A DNA stretch of 7,409 nt. Origin: Clostridia bacterium (GTDB lineage: Bacteria; Bacillota; Clostridia; Oscillospirales; Acutalibacteraceae). Numbering within the stretch: position 1 is the first letter of the stretch; each line of letters opens with the position of its first letter. The stretch spans positions 1 to 7,409 of the forward strand of contig JAFWRV010000122.1 of NCBI GenBank assembly GCA_017519685.1, read 5' to 3'. Position numbers and translations under genes: made by a program. The notes under the pieces are model-generated. The model saw only the letters and a program-made list of their open reading frames with translations. It searched no databases and had not been told where the DNA came from. Shown piece after piece: positions 1 to 5,770 of the stretch.

Positions 1-671
1 ATACTCTGTCTCATTTCTTCTGTCCACGGCTCCGCGCCGAAGATGCCCGCCTTGAGCTTGTTGTCTTCGGGCTTGTATCCTCTTTCCGCAAGCGCCTCGC
101 CGAGATACGCGGCGTAAGACGGAGTGCAGCAGAGAATAGTCGAGCCGAGGTCCATCATGAACTGAATCTGTCTTTCCGTGTTGCCTGATGACATCGGCAG
201 GGTAAGACAGCCTACTTTGTGGGAACCGCCGTGGAGTCCGGAACCGCCCGTGAAAAGACCGTAGCCGTAGCAGACCTGGCATACGTCTTCGTCTGTTCCG
301 CCTGCCGCGACTATTGCTCTGGCGCAGCATTCTTCCCAAAGATCTATATCGTGCTGCGTATAAAACGCGACAACCCTTTTACCTGTTGTGCCGGATGTGG
401 AGTGAATCCTGACGCAGTTTTTGAGATCGGTCGCGAGAAGACCGTAGGGATAAGCGTCTCTTAAATCCGCCTTTGAAAGGAAGGGAAGCTTTTTGATATC
501 ATCAACCGATTTGATGTCATCGGGTGTGATGCCCTTTTCTTCCATGAGCTTGCGGTAGTAGGGGACGTGCTCGTAAACGTGCTTTACCTGCTTTACGATT
601 TTTTCATTCTGAATACGGCGGATTTCTTCATAAGGAGCCGTTTCAATTTCGGGCTGGAAATATTTTGCCAT
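1..671 (-). CDS. paaK: Phenylacetate-CoA ligase (AMP-forming), N-terminal 223 residues
   Basis: This is the first half of an ANL-superfamily adenylating enzyme that activates phenylacetate (or a related aryl acid) to its CoA thioester using ATP, in the cytoplasm. The translation begins MAKYFQPEIE. It carries the P-loop-like motif HSTSGTTGK at residues 90-98, the PaaK-typical YGYGLFTGG at about 135-143, PSYAAYLGEAL at about 184-194, and GAEPWTEEMR at about 212-221, the adenine-pocket region of PaaK proteins. The C-terminal domain lies beyond the left edge. The ATG at 671 is chosen because AGGAGG (679-684) sits 7 nt upstream. The gene begins 15 nt after the stop of the phosphoesterase gene, with its ribosome site in that gap, so co-transcription and coupled translation are likely. 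In anaerobic Firmicutes such ligases often accompany aryl-pyruvate oxidoreductases (indolepyruvate-ferredoxin oxidoreductase). No such gene is visible here. Family assignment is firm; the exact aryl substrate is inferred. Confidence 0.93.
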   Translation of the reverse strand, partial: MAKYFQPEIETAPYEEIRRIQNEKIVKQVKHVYEHVPYYRKLMEEKGITPDDIKSVDDIKKLPFLSKADLRDAYPYGLLATDLKNCVRIHSTSGTTGKRVVAFYTQHDIDLWEECCARAIVAAGGTDEDVCQVCYGYGLFTGGSGLHGGSHKVGCLTLPMSSGNTERQIQFMMDLGSTILCCTPSYAAYLGEALAERGYKPEDNKLKAGIFGAEPWTEEMRQS

Positions 672-686
672 GGGGGTTCCTCCTGT

Positions 687-2012
687 TTACTGTGCTGTGA
701 ATTCTATTTTCAAAGCATCGGATTTTTTCTGGTATGCGCTTTGAGCGACTGCCTTGAGAGTGTATGTTTTGCCGCTTTCAAGTGTATCGGAACCGATACG
801 GAAGTCTGCCGTGTTGTCACCGTCAAATACATAATAGTCGTCAATGAATGTGTCGGAGACAACGGTTTTGCCTTTTTCATCGGTGACTGTCACTTTATAA
901 TCATGAACGATATAGCCATCGGCGGCTTTCGCTTCCGTAAAGGATAATACCCATTCACCGCCGTCATTTTTATAAGCGGTTGCGGTTGTGTTTTTGTCAA
1001 AAACAGGCGCTTTGTCGTGCGCTTTGAGGTTTTTGTAAGTGTAGGCGTAAGAGCCGGTATCATTTACGTCGTCAATATAATAATCGCAGAAATAAGTGTT
1101 TGAAAGAACATCATAACCTCTGATACGAACACTGCCGTCGCTGTCCGCTTCAATAATGCAGATCTGCGCCGCGCGGTCGTAACCGTCGGGATGCTGACCG
1201 GGAATGCCGTTCTTGTCGAGCTCAAACGTCGCCATCGCTCCGCAGCCGACAGCGGTATATGTAGTCTGTATAATCGATCTCGGGTCGTTCATCGGGAAAT
1301 GCGAATGTCCGGAGAAATCAACTATACCGGCGTGTTTGTTAAAAATGACATTCAGCTGAGGGTCGCTCCAGTATGTGCTGCCGTAAACTGTACCCCAGGC
1401 GTGAGGATGCTGGAAGACAAAAACGGGCTTGCCGTTTGCTTTGGACTGAGCTTCGGTTATTGATTTGTCAAGCCAGGTCAGACTTTTGGGAGTAAATGTC
1501 CATTCCGTCGTTGAGCGCTCGCCGGAAAAAGCGACAAAGGAAAAACCGTTGATTTCGGTTACGGTGTCCGGGTCGTGCTTGAAATATTTCGCAAAATATT
1601 CTTTGTAATTGGCATCTTTAAACTCATGGTTTCCGTGAATGTTAATCAGCACCGTGTCGTCACGCACGTGCTCATCAAGAGTTTTCGCGTAATTCGCGTA
1701 GTCTCCCTCGCCGCCGACGCTTGAAAAATCGCCGAGGCCGAAAAATGCGTCAACGCCGGGATAGGTTTTATCTTTGTCAAAAAGCTCATAAGCGGTGTCA
1801 ACCGCTAACGCTACATTGTCATTTCTGTTATGTGAGTCTGTAAACGCGACTGCACGTACTTCGGGAACAAAATCGGCGGGAACTTTAGGAAATGTATCGG
1901 TAACGCTGCCCTTCATAATCAGAAACAACTGTGCCGGAAGTACTGCCGTAAGCACGATAAGCACACCAGTTACCGAGCCGATAATCCATTGCTTGAGTTC
2001 ATTAAAAGACAT
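687..2012 (-). CDS. Membrane-anchored calcineurin-like metallophosphoesterase with C-terminal FN3-like domain
   Basis: The 441-residue protein starts with a short N-tail and a hydrophobic helix (about residues 9-33, ending PAQLFLIMKG), read as an uncleaved signal anchor that places the catalytic domain outside the membrane. The phosphoesterase domain (about 50-310) has all five metal-binding blocks: DSH at 59-61, GLGD at 92-95, GNHE at 127-130, QHPH at 201-204 and GHSH at 235-238. A dinuclear metal phosphoesterase is therefore expected to be active. The substrate cannot be told from sequence. Residues of about 335-440 look like a fibronectin-III or Ig-type beta-sandwich (conserved W354, DGYIVHDYKV, TYTLKAVAQ). 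The ATG at 2012 is preferred over an in-frame ATG at 2048 because AGAGGAG (2021-2027) lies 8 nt upstream of it, while 2048 has no ribosome site and would disrupt the hydrophobic start. The gene leads an operon with paaK. Alternative roles are extracellular phosphatase, nucleotidase or phosphodiesterase. Confidence 0.88.
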   Translation of the reverse strand: MSFNELKQWIIGSVTGVLIVLTAVLPAQLFLIMKGSVTDTFPKVPADFVPEVRAVAFTDSHNRNDNVALAVDTAYELFDKDKTYPGVDAFFGLGDFSSVGGEGDYANYAKTLDEHVRDDTVLINIHGNHEFKDANYKEYFAKYFKHDPDTVTEINGFSFVAFSGERSTTEWTFTPKSLTWLDKSITEAQSKANGKPVFVFQHPHAWGTVYGSTYWSDPQLNVIFNKHAGIVDFSGHSHFPMNDPRSIIQTTYTAVGCGAMATFELDKNGIPGQHPDGYDRAAQICIIEADSDGSVRIRGYDVLSNTYFCDYYIDDVNDTGSYAYTYKNLKAHDKAPVFDKNTTATAYKNDGGEWVLSFTEAKAADGYIVHDYKVTVTDEKGKTVVSDTFIDDYYVFDGDNTADFRIGSDTLESGKTYTLKAVAQSAYQKKSDALKIEFTAQ

Positions 2013-2072
2013 TTCTAAATCTCCTCTGTTATTAAATATAATCCTCATTTAAAAGCGTTTTCGCTGTATAAA

Positions 2073-2101
2073 AAAATACCATAGTTTTTAATTTGTGTCA
2101 A
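2073..2101 (-). promoter_or_regulatory. Sigma-A-type promoter of the phosphoesterase-paaK operon
   Basis: On the minus strand a perfect TTGACA (2101-2096) is followed after 17 nt by TATTTT (2078-2073), which is preceded by TGG and so forms an extended -10. Transcription would start near 2066, giving a leader of about 55 nt to the ATG at 2012. Confidence 0.6.
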
Positions 2102-2126
2102 TAACATTATAGAATATAAAAACTAT
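2081..2126. repeat. 10-bp perfect inverted repeat in the divergent promoter region
   Basis: ATAGTTTTTA (2081-2090) is exactly inverted as TAAAAACTAT (2117-2126), with 26 nt between arms. The left arm lies in the -35/-10 spacer of the minus-strand promoter, and the right arm lies just behind it and about 40 bp upstream of the plus-strand -35. An operator shared by both promoters is possible, but the region is very A/T-rich and chance is not excluded. Confidence 0.3.
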
Positions 2127-2164
2127 AATATTAAAATAAATTAAGCCAAATTCGGCAAAAACTC

Positions 2165-2193
2165 TTGATAAAAATATGCTTATTTAATATAAT
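2165..2193 (+). promoter_or_regulatory. Sigma-A-type promoter of the lipoprotein gene
   Basis: TTGATA (2165-2170), a 17-nt spacer and a perfect TATAAT (2188-2193) predict a start near 2200. This leaves a short leader of about 25 nt that contains AAGGAG (2214-2219). Confidence 0.72.
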
Positions 2194-2225
2194 GTAATTC
2201 AGTAAATTTTCAAAAGGAGTAAACG

Positions 2226-2990
2226 ATGAAAAAAATATTTGCAGCAATAATCGCCGTGCTTACGGTTTTGACCCTGGCTTCTTGCGGTAAGGAAGAAACT
2301 CATGAAACAAAAGCAGCAGATGCGGGAACAACCGGAGTTTCCTCAACGGCAGAGAGCACATCTTCCGCCGAAGAAACGCAGAATACCGAGGTTTACGGAG
2401 AAGATATAACAACGACCGCGCCTAAAACGACTCAGCCGAAACTGGAACTTGTCTGGTCGGTCAGCGAAGCGTCGGGCGCGCCGCTTAACGAAAACATCAG
2501 GTCGGCTTTCCTGACCGCCACAGAAACAGCGAGCGGAAATTCTCCTCAGCCTGTCCTTTGCCTCGGCTCACAGGTTGTGTCGGGTTATAATTACGCTGTC
2601 CTTTGCAAAAAGGATGAGGGGGATAAGACAGCGCTCAAGGTTTTCATTATCTATGCGCCTTTTAACGGCAAAGCGGAAATTACAAATATCAGCGATTTTG
2701 ATATCAACCGTTTCACCGACTCCCACACCGAGGCGGACCGTGGACTTGTAGCCGGCGGATGGGGCGTTTATTCCGAGTACGGCGAGTACGAGCTTCCCGA
2801 CCGCGCCGGGTCGGCGTTTGCCTCGTCGGGCGCTGAAGGCAGACCCGTTGCGCTGCTCGGCTCCGACAACTCATCGCCCGTAAGATACGCGGTTATCGTT
2901 TTAAAGGACAGCAAACTTTTTGTTGACGTGATATCCGAATCCGGTCTTATCAGGGAAACGGAAATAAACGCCGGTTTGTTTGCCCGTTGA
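2226..2990 (+). CDS. Lipoprotein with cystatin-like domain (QVVSG motif)
   Basis: This is a 254-residue surface lipoprotein of unknown role. Residues 1-20 form a type II signal peptide with lipobox LASC, Cys20 being the lipidated residue. Residues 21-72 are a Thr/Ser/Glu-rich linker. The globular part contains a predicted helix (about 87-103), then GSQVVSGYNYAVL (114-126) and GDKTALKVF (132-140). This order and spacing match eukaryotic stefins and cystatins (helix, QVVAGTNY, GD...LKVF). A second stretch, RPVALLGSDNSSPVRYAVIV (206-225), aligns with the first (QPVLCLGS...YAVL) but has lost QxVxG, which suggests an internal duplication. AAGGAG at 2214-2219 lies 6 nt before the ATG. It has its own promoter; the next gene in the same direction starts 114 nt later with another promoter. 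No terminator was found between them. Lipoprotein status is secure. The cystatin-like fold is a motif-based inference, and protease inhibition is only a possibility. Confidence 0.85.
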   Translation: MKKIFAAIIAVLTVLTLASCGKEETHETKAADAGTTGVSSTAESTSSAEETQNTEVYGEDITTTAPKTTQPKLELVWSVSEASGAPLNENIRSAFLTATETASGNSPQPVLCLGSQVVSGYNYAVLCKKDEGDKTALKVFIIYAPFNGKAEITNISDFDINRFTDSHTEADRGLVAGGWGVYSEYGEYELPDRAGSAFASSGAEGRPVALLGSDNSSPVRYAVIVLKDSKLFVDVISESGLIRETEINAGLFAR

Positions 2991-3007
2991 TTAACTGAAG
3001 AAAATAT

Positions 3008-3035
3008 TTGCTTTTTTTGTAATATATGATATAAT
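3008..3035 (+). promoter_or_regulatory. Extended -10 promoter of the vWA gene
   Basis: TGATATAAT (3027-3035) combines a TGn extension with a perfect TATAAT (3030-3035). The -35 is weak: TTGCTT at 3008-3013, 16 nt away. Transcription would start near 3042, giving a 5' leader of about 63 nt that holds the hairpin described below. Confidence 0.6.
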
Positions 3036-3070
3036 AAATAAGTTACTATGGATAATACTCAAAAACAGTA

Positions 3071-3113
3071 AAGGAGTGAGCGCCGGTTTCAGTCATCCGG
3101 CATAGTGATAATG
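3071..3113 (+). promoter_or_regulatory. Translation-initiation region with hairpin between Shine-Dalgarno and start
   Basis: AAGGAG (3071-3076) is 28 nt from the GTG at 3105 and 34 nt from the ATG at 3111, too far for normal use. Between them GCCGG (3082-3086) pairs with CCGGC (3097-3101) around a 10-nt loop. If this all-G:C hairpin forms, the remaining spacing is 8 nt to the GTG, or 14 nt to the ATG. There is no in-frame start codon between the upstream TAA (3069-3071) and 3105. Confidence 0.5.
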
Positions 3114-4619
3114 AAGAGATTTTTTGCTTTATTTTTGAGTTTAATCTTAATGCTTTCGGCTTTCACCACAGGCGTGTACGCGCTTGATATCACAGGTGTT
3201 GACGTGGAGTCCCTGCCTGACATCGAAGCGAAAATCAGCGCCGAGCCGGGTCTTTATGACAACCTCGATCCCGAAAAAATCAAGGCGACTCTGAACGGCG
3301 AAGAGCTTGTGACCGGAATAATCAAAAAAGAGGATTCATCTGTTGAGTGGATAATTATGATAGATACCTCTATTTCCGTTTCCGAAACGCACTTCAAGGC
3401 GCAGAAAAACGCGGTCCTGTCGGTTTATAAAACGCTCCGCGACTCCGATACGCTTGTGCTTTACACCTTTGCCGAAAAGGTCATAAGAGTTCTCAGCGGA
3501 CTTGAGAATTACGAGCAGGCAAAGAAAAAGATAGACGCTATTGACTGTAAAGGTCAGGATACCGCGTTTTATACCGCCGCGAGGCAGCTTGCCTCTCTCG
3601 CCAAGGAAAGCGATTCCGCGGTCTGTGTTCCCGTCATATTCTCCGACGGTGTTGAAACTCTGCAGAAGGGTGACAGACAGAAAACCATCGACGCGCTCAA
3701 ACAGTCACCCGTTCCGATTTACGGCTTCTATCCCGATGTGGTAAAGCCCGAAGTCAAAAAATCGTTCAATGATATAATTAAAGTATCGGGCGGCTCGACT
3801 AAGTCTTTCAACGCCAAGAACGCTTCCGCCCAGCTCGCGTCTTTCAACAGCAATGACACTTACAGCATCAGTTTTGCAGCGACCAAAGAAATCAAGGCGT
3901 CAAAAAACGCGAAGCTTGTCATTGATATGGGCGACGGCAATTCGATAACAAAAGAAATAGTTGTTCCCGACTGGGGCGGCGATAAGGAAAAGCCGAAGAT
4001 TTTATCCGCCGTTTCCGATGAAACAAGAAACATTATAACGGTTATGTACAGCGAGCCGGTAAAGAACTGTCTCGACGAAATGATTTATTCATTCACAGCG
4101 GCGGATGATTTCGTTCCTCCGAAGATTCTCGAAATCAACAAGACGGCGGACGATACGGTCGCGATATCAGTTGACTCTCTTGAGGCGTCAAATGTCAGAC
4201 TGAAGATAAGCGGATACAGAGACGCTTCCGACAATGTCGGTGACGAGCATGAATTCACAATCACCGTCGATCAGGATCTCAGAAAGATTATTAAAACCGT
4301 CGGCATCGGCGTCGGAGCAGCCGTAGTTCTTGTTCTGGTTCTTATCGCCTTAATCTCAAGAAGAAAGAAAAGAAAAGCGAATATGGAAAACGGCGTTGTT
4401 CAGGCGGCTTATAAGAACGGCAAGAAGATAGAGCAGAAGCCCAAGAAGAATACCAAGATTGACAAGGTCAAGGAAAAGGCAAAGACCAGGGAAGAAAAAA
4501 TTGCCGAGCAAAAAGAAGAAAAGAAAAAGCAGAAGGAAGAAGAAAAGAAGAAGGCGGAGGCAGAGAAATTCAAGTTCTTCTTCGAGGAAAAATACGATCC
4601 CAACAACAAGGAAGATTAA
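3105..4619 (+). CDS. Exported vWA-domain protein with Ig-like domain, one transmembrane helix and Lys/Glu-rich cytoplasmic tail
   Basis: The 504-residue protein has, in order: a signal peptide (1-26, likely cleaved after VYA); an N-terminal beta region (27-80); a von Willebrand factor A domain (about 81-250) with a complete MIDAS (D87-x-S89-x-S91, T153 in GQDT, D181 in FSDG), so metal-dependent ligand binding is expected; an Ig-like domain of SbsA/Big_5 type (about 296-390, with VMYSEPV and GYRDASDNVGD); a transmembrane helix (about 396-418); and a strongly charged tail (419-504) rich in KKK/EEK that probably forms a coiled coil in the cytoplasm. It is thus a type I membrane adhesion or sensing protein. 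Some clostridial vWA membrane proteins carry a cytoplasmic FHA domain after the helix. None is visible here. Start is GTG 3105 or ATG 3111; the choice depends on the leader hairpin. A strong terminator follows 29 nt after the stop. Ligand and partner are unknown. Confidence 0.88.
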   Translation: MIMKRFFALFLSLILMLSAFTTGVYALDITGVDVESLPDIEAKISAEPGLYDNLDPEKIKATLNGEELVTGIIKKEDSSVEWIIMIDTSISVSETHFKAQKNAVLSVYKTLRDSDTLVLYTFAEKVIRVLSGLENYEQAKKKIDAIDCKGQDTAFYTAARQLASLAKESDSAVCVPVIFSDGVETLQKGDRQKTIDALKQSPVPIYGFYPDVVKPEVKKSFNDIIKVSGGSTKSFNAKNASAQLASFNSNDTYSISFAATKEIKASKNAKLVIDMGDGNSITKEIVVPDWGGDKEKPKILSAVSDETRNIITVMYSEPVKNCLDEMIYSFTAADDFVPPKILEINKTADDTVAISVDSLEASNVRLKISGYRDASDNVGDEHEFTITVDQDLRKIIKTVGIGVGAAVVLVLVLIALISRRKKRKANMENGVVQAAYKNGKKIEQKPKKNTKIDKVKEKAKTREEKIAEQKEEKKKQKEEEKKKAEAEKFKFFFEEKYDPNNKED

Positions 4620-4648
4620 TAAACAGCCGGGTTTTCCGGGAAAAATAA

Positions 4649-4685
4649 TACCGATACCGTAAAAAACGGTATCGGTAATTTTTTT
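4649..4685 (+). terminator. Strong intrinsic terminator, probably bidirectional
   Basis: A perfect 12-bp stem (4649-4660 with 4666-4677; core CCGATACCGT) and an A5 loop are followed by T7 (4679-4685). On the minus strand the same stem is followed by TTATTTTT, so it can also stop transcripts of the convergent zinc-finger gene. Confidence 0.9.
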
Positions 4686-4699
4686 ATGTATTGACAATA

Positions 4700-4749
4700 A
4701 TGGCACTCCAAACATTATTGTTATAAACTTTGCTTAAGTGATAACGCTC
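4700..4749 (+). repeat. Left copy of the inverted repeat bracketing the zinc-finger gene
   Basis: This block begins ATGGCACTCC and ends GCTTAAGTGATAACGCTC. It matches the reverse complement of 5717-5770 at 42 of 50 aligned bases with a single 4-base gap, including an exact 14-mer (GCTTAAGTGATAAC, 4732-4745). A further outer match, TATTGACAA (4689-4697) against TATAGACAA (5787-5779), may extend it. No target-site duplication was seen. In this copy the short reading frame present in the right copy is broken. Confidence 0.8.
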
Positions 4750-4760
4750 GTCCGTTTTAT

Positions 4761-4803
4761 AGCGTGATCACGCTCCCGGCATAATTCTGTTCATAATTAT
4801 GCC
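4761..4803 (-). other. Tandem hairpins at the 3' end of the zinc-finger gene
   Basis: A 9-bp perfect stem (4778-4786 with 4795-4803, GGCATAATT/AATTATGCC, 8-nt loop) overlaps the TAA stop at 4797-4799. It is followed at once by the 14-bp palindrome AGCGTGATCACGCT (4761-4774). Neither is followed by a T-run, so they look like mRNA 3'-end stabilising structures or binding sites, not a terminator. Confidence 0.45.
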
Positions 4804-5573
4804 TTTTTCTTGGAGCATACATAGGCTGCTGCAGCCGCAGCCGCGATAACAGCGAATGCTGCTATTCCGGCAGTTGCGGAACCGGTATCTACAGGAGCTT
4901 CTGCATCTGTAACTTCTACTACTGTTTCTGCCTCGCCTGCGTATAAGTTCTTTATCTTCTGCTTGATGGCATTGATAAATTCTTTAATCTGGGTGAGGAT
5001 TGGAAGATCGATATTTACGCTTGCAATAGCATTGTCAAGCTTATCGGTAGCACCTGCAACCTCAGCGGTTGTACCGGTGCCCTGGATGTAGGACATAATC
5101 GCTTCATAGAGCTGATAAGCTATGTCTATCAGGAGCTGCTCAACGCCGCTTGCCTGGATATAGCCCATAAACTGATCAAGCAACTGGGGAAGTGTCAGTC
5201 CGACATATTCTGTCCAATGGTAGTTAACGTTGTTGTAGTGTGTTGCGAGATGGTCATTGTAAGCTTCCTGGTCTGTGAATACCGCGCCGCATGTGGCGCA
5301 TGTATATTCAGCCAAAACGATGTGACTGTTTTCACATGCAAGATAGTTTTGAATGTTGAGGTACTCTTTGCCGCAAGTCGGGCAAATGAGATAACCTTTC
5401 GCATCCCTGTGACTGTTTATACAGTCGTTCATTTCCGTCTCACTCTGGCATTTGTGACCGCAAATCGGGCACGTGTAATCAGGTGCCGTGGTTGTGGTTT
5501 CATCTGCAAAAGCTAACGCGGAAAATGAAAAAGCAAGTATCATTGCTAACAGTACTGCAATAACTTTTTTCAT
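4797..5573 (-). CDS. Exported, membrane-anchored protein with three tandem C2H2/C2HC zinc fingers
   Basis: The 258-residue protein has a signal peptide (1-23, cleavage after AFA) and then three evenly built fingers: C35-x2-C38-x12-C51-x3-H55, C64-x2-C67-x12-C80-x3-H84 and C92-x2-C95-x12-H108-x3-H112. The third is a textbook C2H2 pattern; the first two replace the first His by Cys. Residues of about 125-215 are amphipathic helices (LPQLLDQFMGYIQ, ILTQIKEFINAIKQKIKNL). The C-terminus (PVDTGSATAG, a hydrophobic alanine-rich helix at about 233-253, then KKK) resembles a degenerate LPxTG-type sorting tail or a plain membrane anchor. The ATG at 5573 is chosen because AAGGGA (5584-5589) lies 10 nt upstream. 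An ATG at 5582 would leave only 2 nt. The fingers therefore sit outside the cytoplasm, where DNA binding is unlikely; zinc storage, folding stability or protein binding are alternatives. I do not recognise a named family. Confidence 0.8.
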   Translation of the reverse strand: MKKVIAVLLAMILAFSFSALAFADETTTTAPDYTCPICGHKCQSETEMNDCINSHRDAKGYLICPTCGKEYLNIQNYLACENSHIVLAEYTCATCGAVFTDQEAYNDHLATHYNNVNYHWTEYVGLTLPQLLDQFMGYIQASGVEQLLIDIAYQLYEAIMSYIQGTGTTAEVAGATDKLDNAIASVNIDLPILTQIKEFINAIKQKIKNLYAGEAETVVEVTDAEAPVDTGSATAGIAAFAVIAAAAAAAYVCSKKKA

Positions 5574-5613
5574 GGTAATCATTTCCCTTCGGTAAATCCT
5601 GGTATAGGGGTTC

Positions 5614-5635
5614 TTTCAGATATCGATATCAGAAA
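5614..5635 (-). repeat. Near-perfect 22-bp palindrome in the zinc-finger gene leader
   Basis: The core GATATCGATATC (5619-5630) is a perfect palindrome. It extends on both sides by TTTC/GAAA after a single A/A mismatch, so 10 of 11 positions per arm are complementary. It lies 41 nt upstream of the start codon and could be an operator or an RNA hairpin. Confidence 0.4.
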
Positions 5636-5663
5636 AAAACTTTTTCCGGAGAGCTAATCCGGA
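5633..5663 (-). other. Hairpin plus T-run in the leader, attenuator-like
   Basis: Read on the minus strand, TCCGGA (5663-5658), a 7-nt loop and TCCGGA (5650-5645) form a 6-bp stem. It is followed by AAAAG and then T7 (5639-5633). The displaced T-run makes it a weak terminator candidate. Its position about 60 nt before the start codon would suit attenuation. Confidence 0.3.
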
Positions 5664-5716
5664 TGTGAGCAAACATTACAAATTATTTTCCAGATAAATT
5701 GTAATCGCCGGAATCG

Positions 5717-5770
5717 GAGTGTTATCACTTAAGCGAAATCTGTAACAAAGATGTTTTGTCGGAGTGTCAT
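5717..5770 (-). repeat. Right copy of the inverted repeat bracketing the zinc-finger gene
   Basis: This is the minus-strand counterpart of 4700-4749 (ATGACACTCC ... GCTTAAGTGATAACACTC). It lies within the 5' leader of the zinc-finger gene. Compared with the left copy it has an extra GACA (5760-5757). The leader transcript and the 3' untranslated region of the same mRNA would be complementary over about 50 nt. Confidence 0.8.
5729..5770 (-). CDS. Possible 13-residue leader peptide
   Basis: An ATG at 5770 opens a frame of 13 codons (MTLRQNIFVTDFA) ending in TAA at 5731-5729. GAGGTGAT (5778-5771) directly before it is an 8-nt match to the anti-Shine-Dalgarno sequence, although the spacing from GAGG is short at 4 nt. 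The peptide has no run of one amino acid, so classical amino-acid attenuation is not indicated. It may be chance. Confidence 0.3.
   Translation of the reverse strand: MTLRQNIFVTDFA

Noticed and set aside
567..947. 126-codon plus-strand frame
   Set aside because: It spans the junction of two well-supported minus-strand genes; the protein is a hydrophobic Cys/Phe-rich shadow.
2012..2048. Longer start of the phosphoesterase at 2048
   Set aside because: It has no ribosome site, and the predicted transcript leader fits the ATG at 2012, which has AGAGGAG 8 nt upstream.
2991..3020. T-run after the lipoprotein gene as a terminator
   Set aside because: CTTTTTTTG (3011-3019) is not preceded by a stable hairpin; only a weak AAATATTT palindrome is present.
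4356..4715. Minus-strand open frames over the end of the vWA gene, rich in Phe/Leu
   Set aside because: They are the antisense of the AAG/GAA-rich Lys/Glu tail. Low-complexity purine DNA leaves the opposite strand free of stops. No ribosome site or promoter was found.
4691..4727. TTGACA at 4691 as a plus-strand promoter
   Set aside because: No -10 hexamer occurs at 16-18 nt spacing (TTATAA is 25 nt away), and no plus-strand gene follows.
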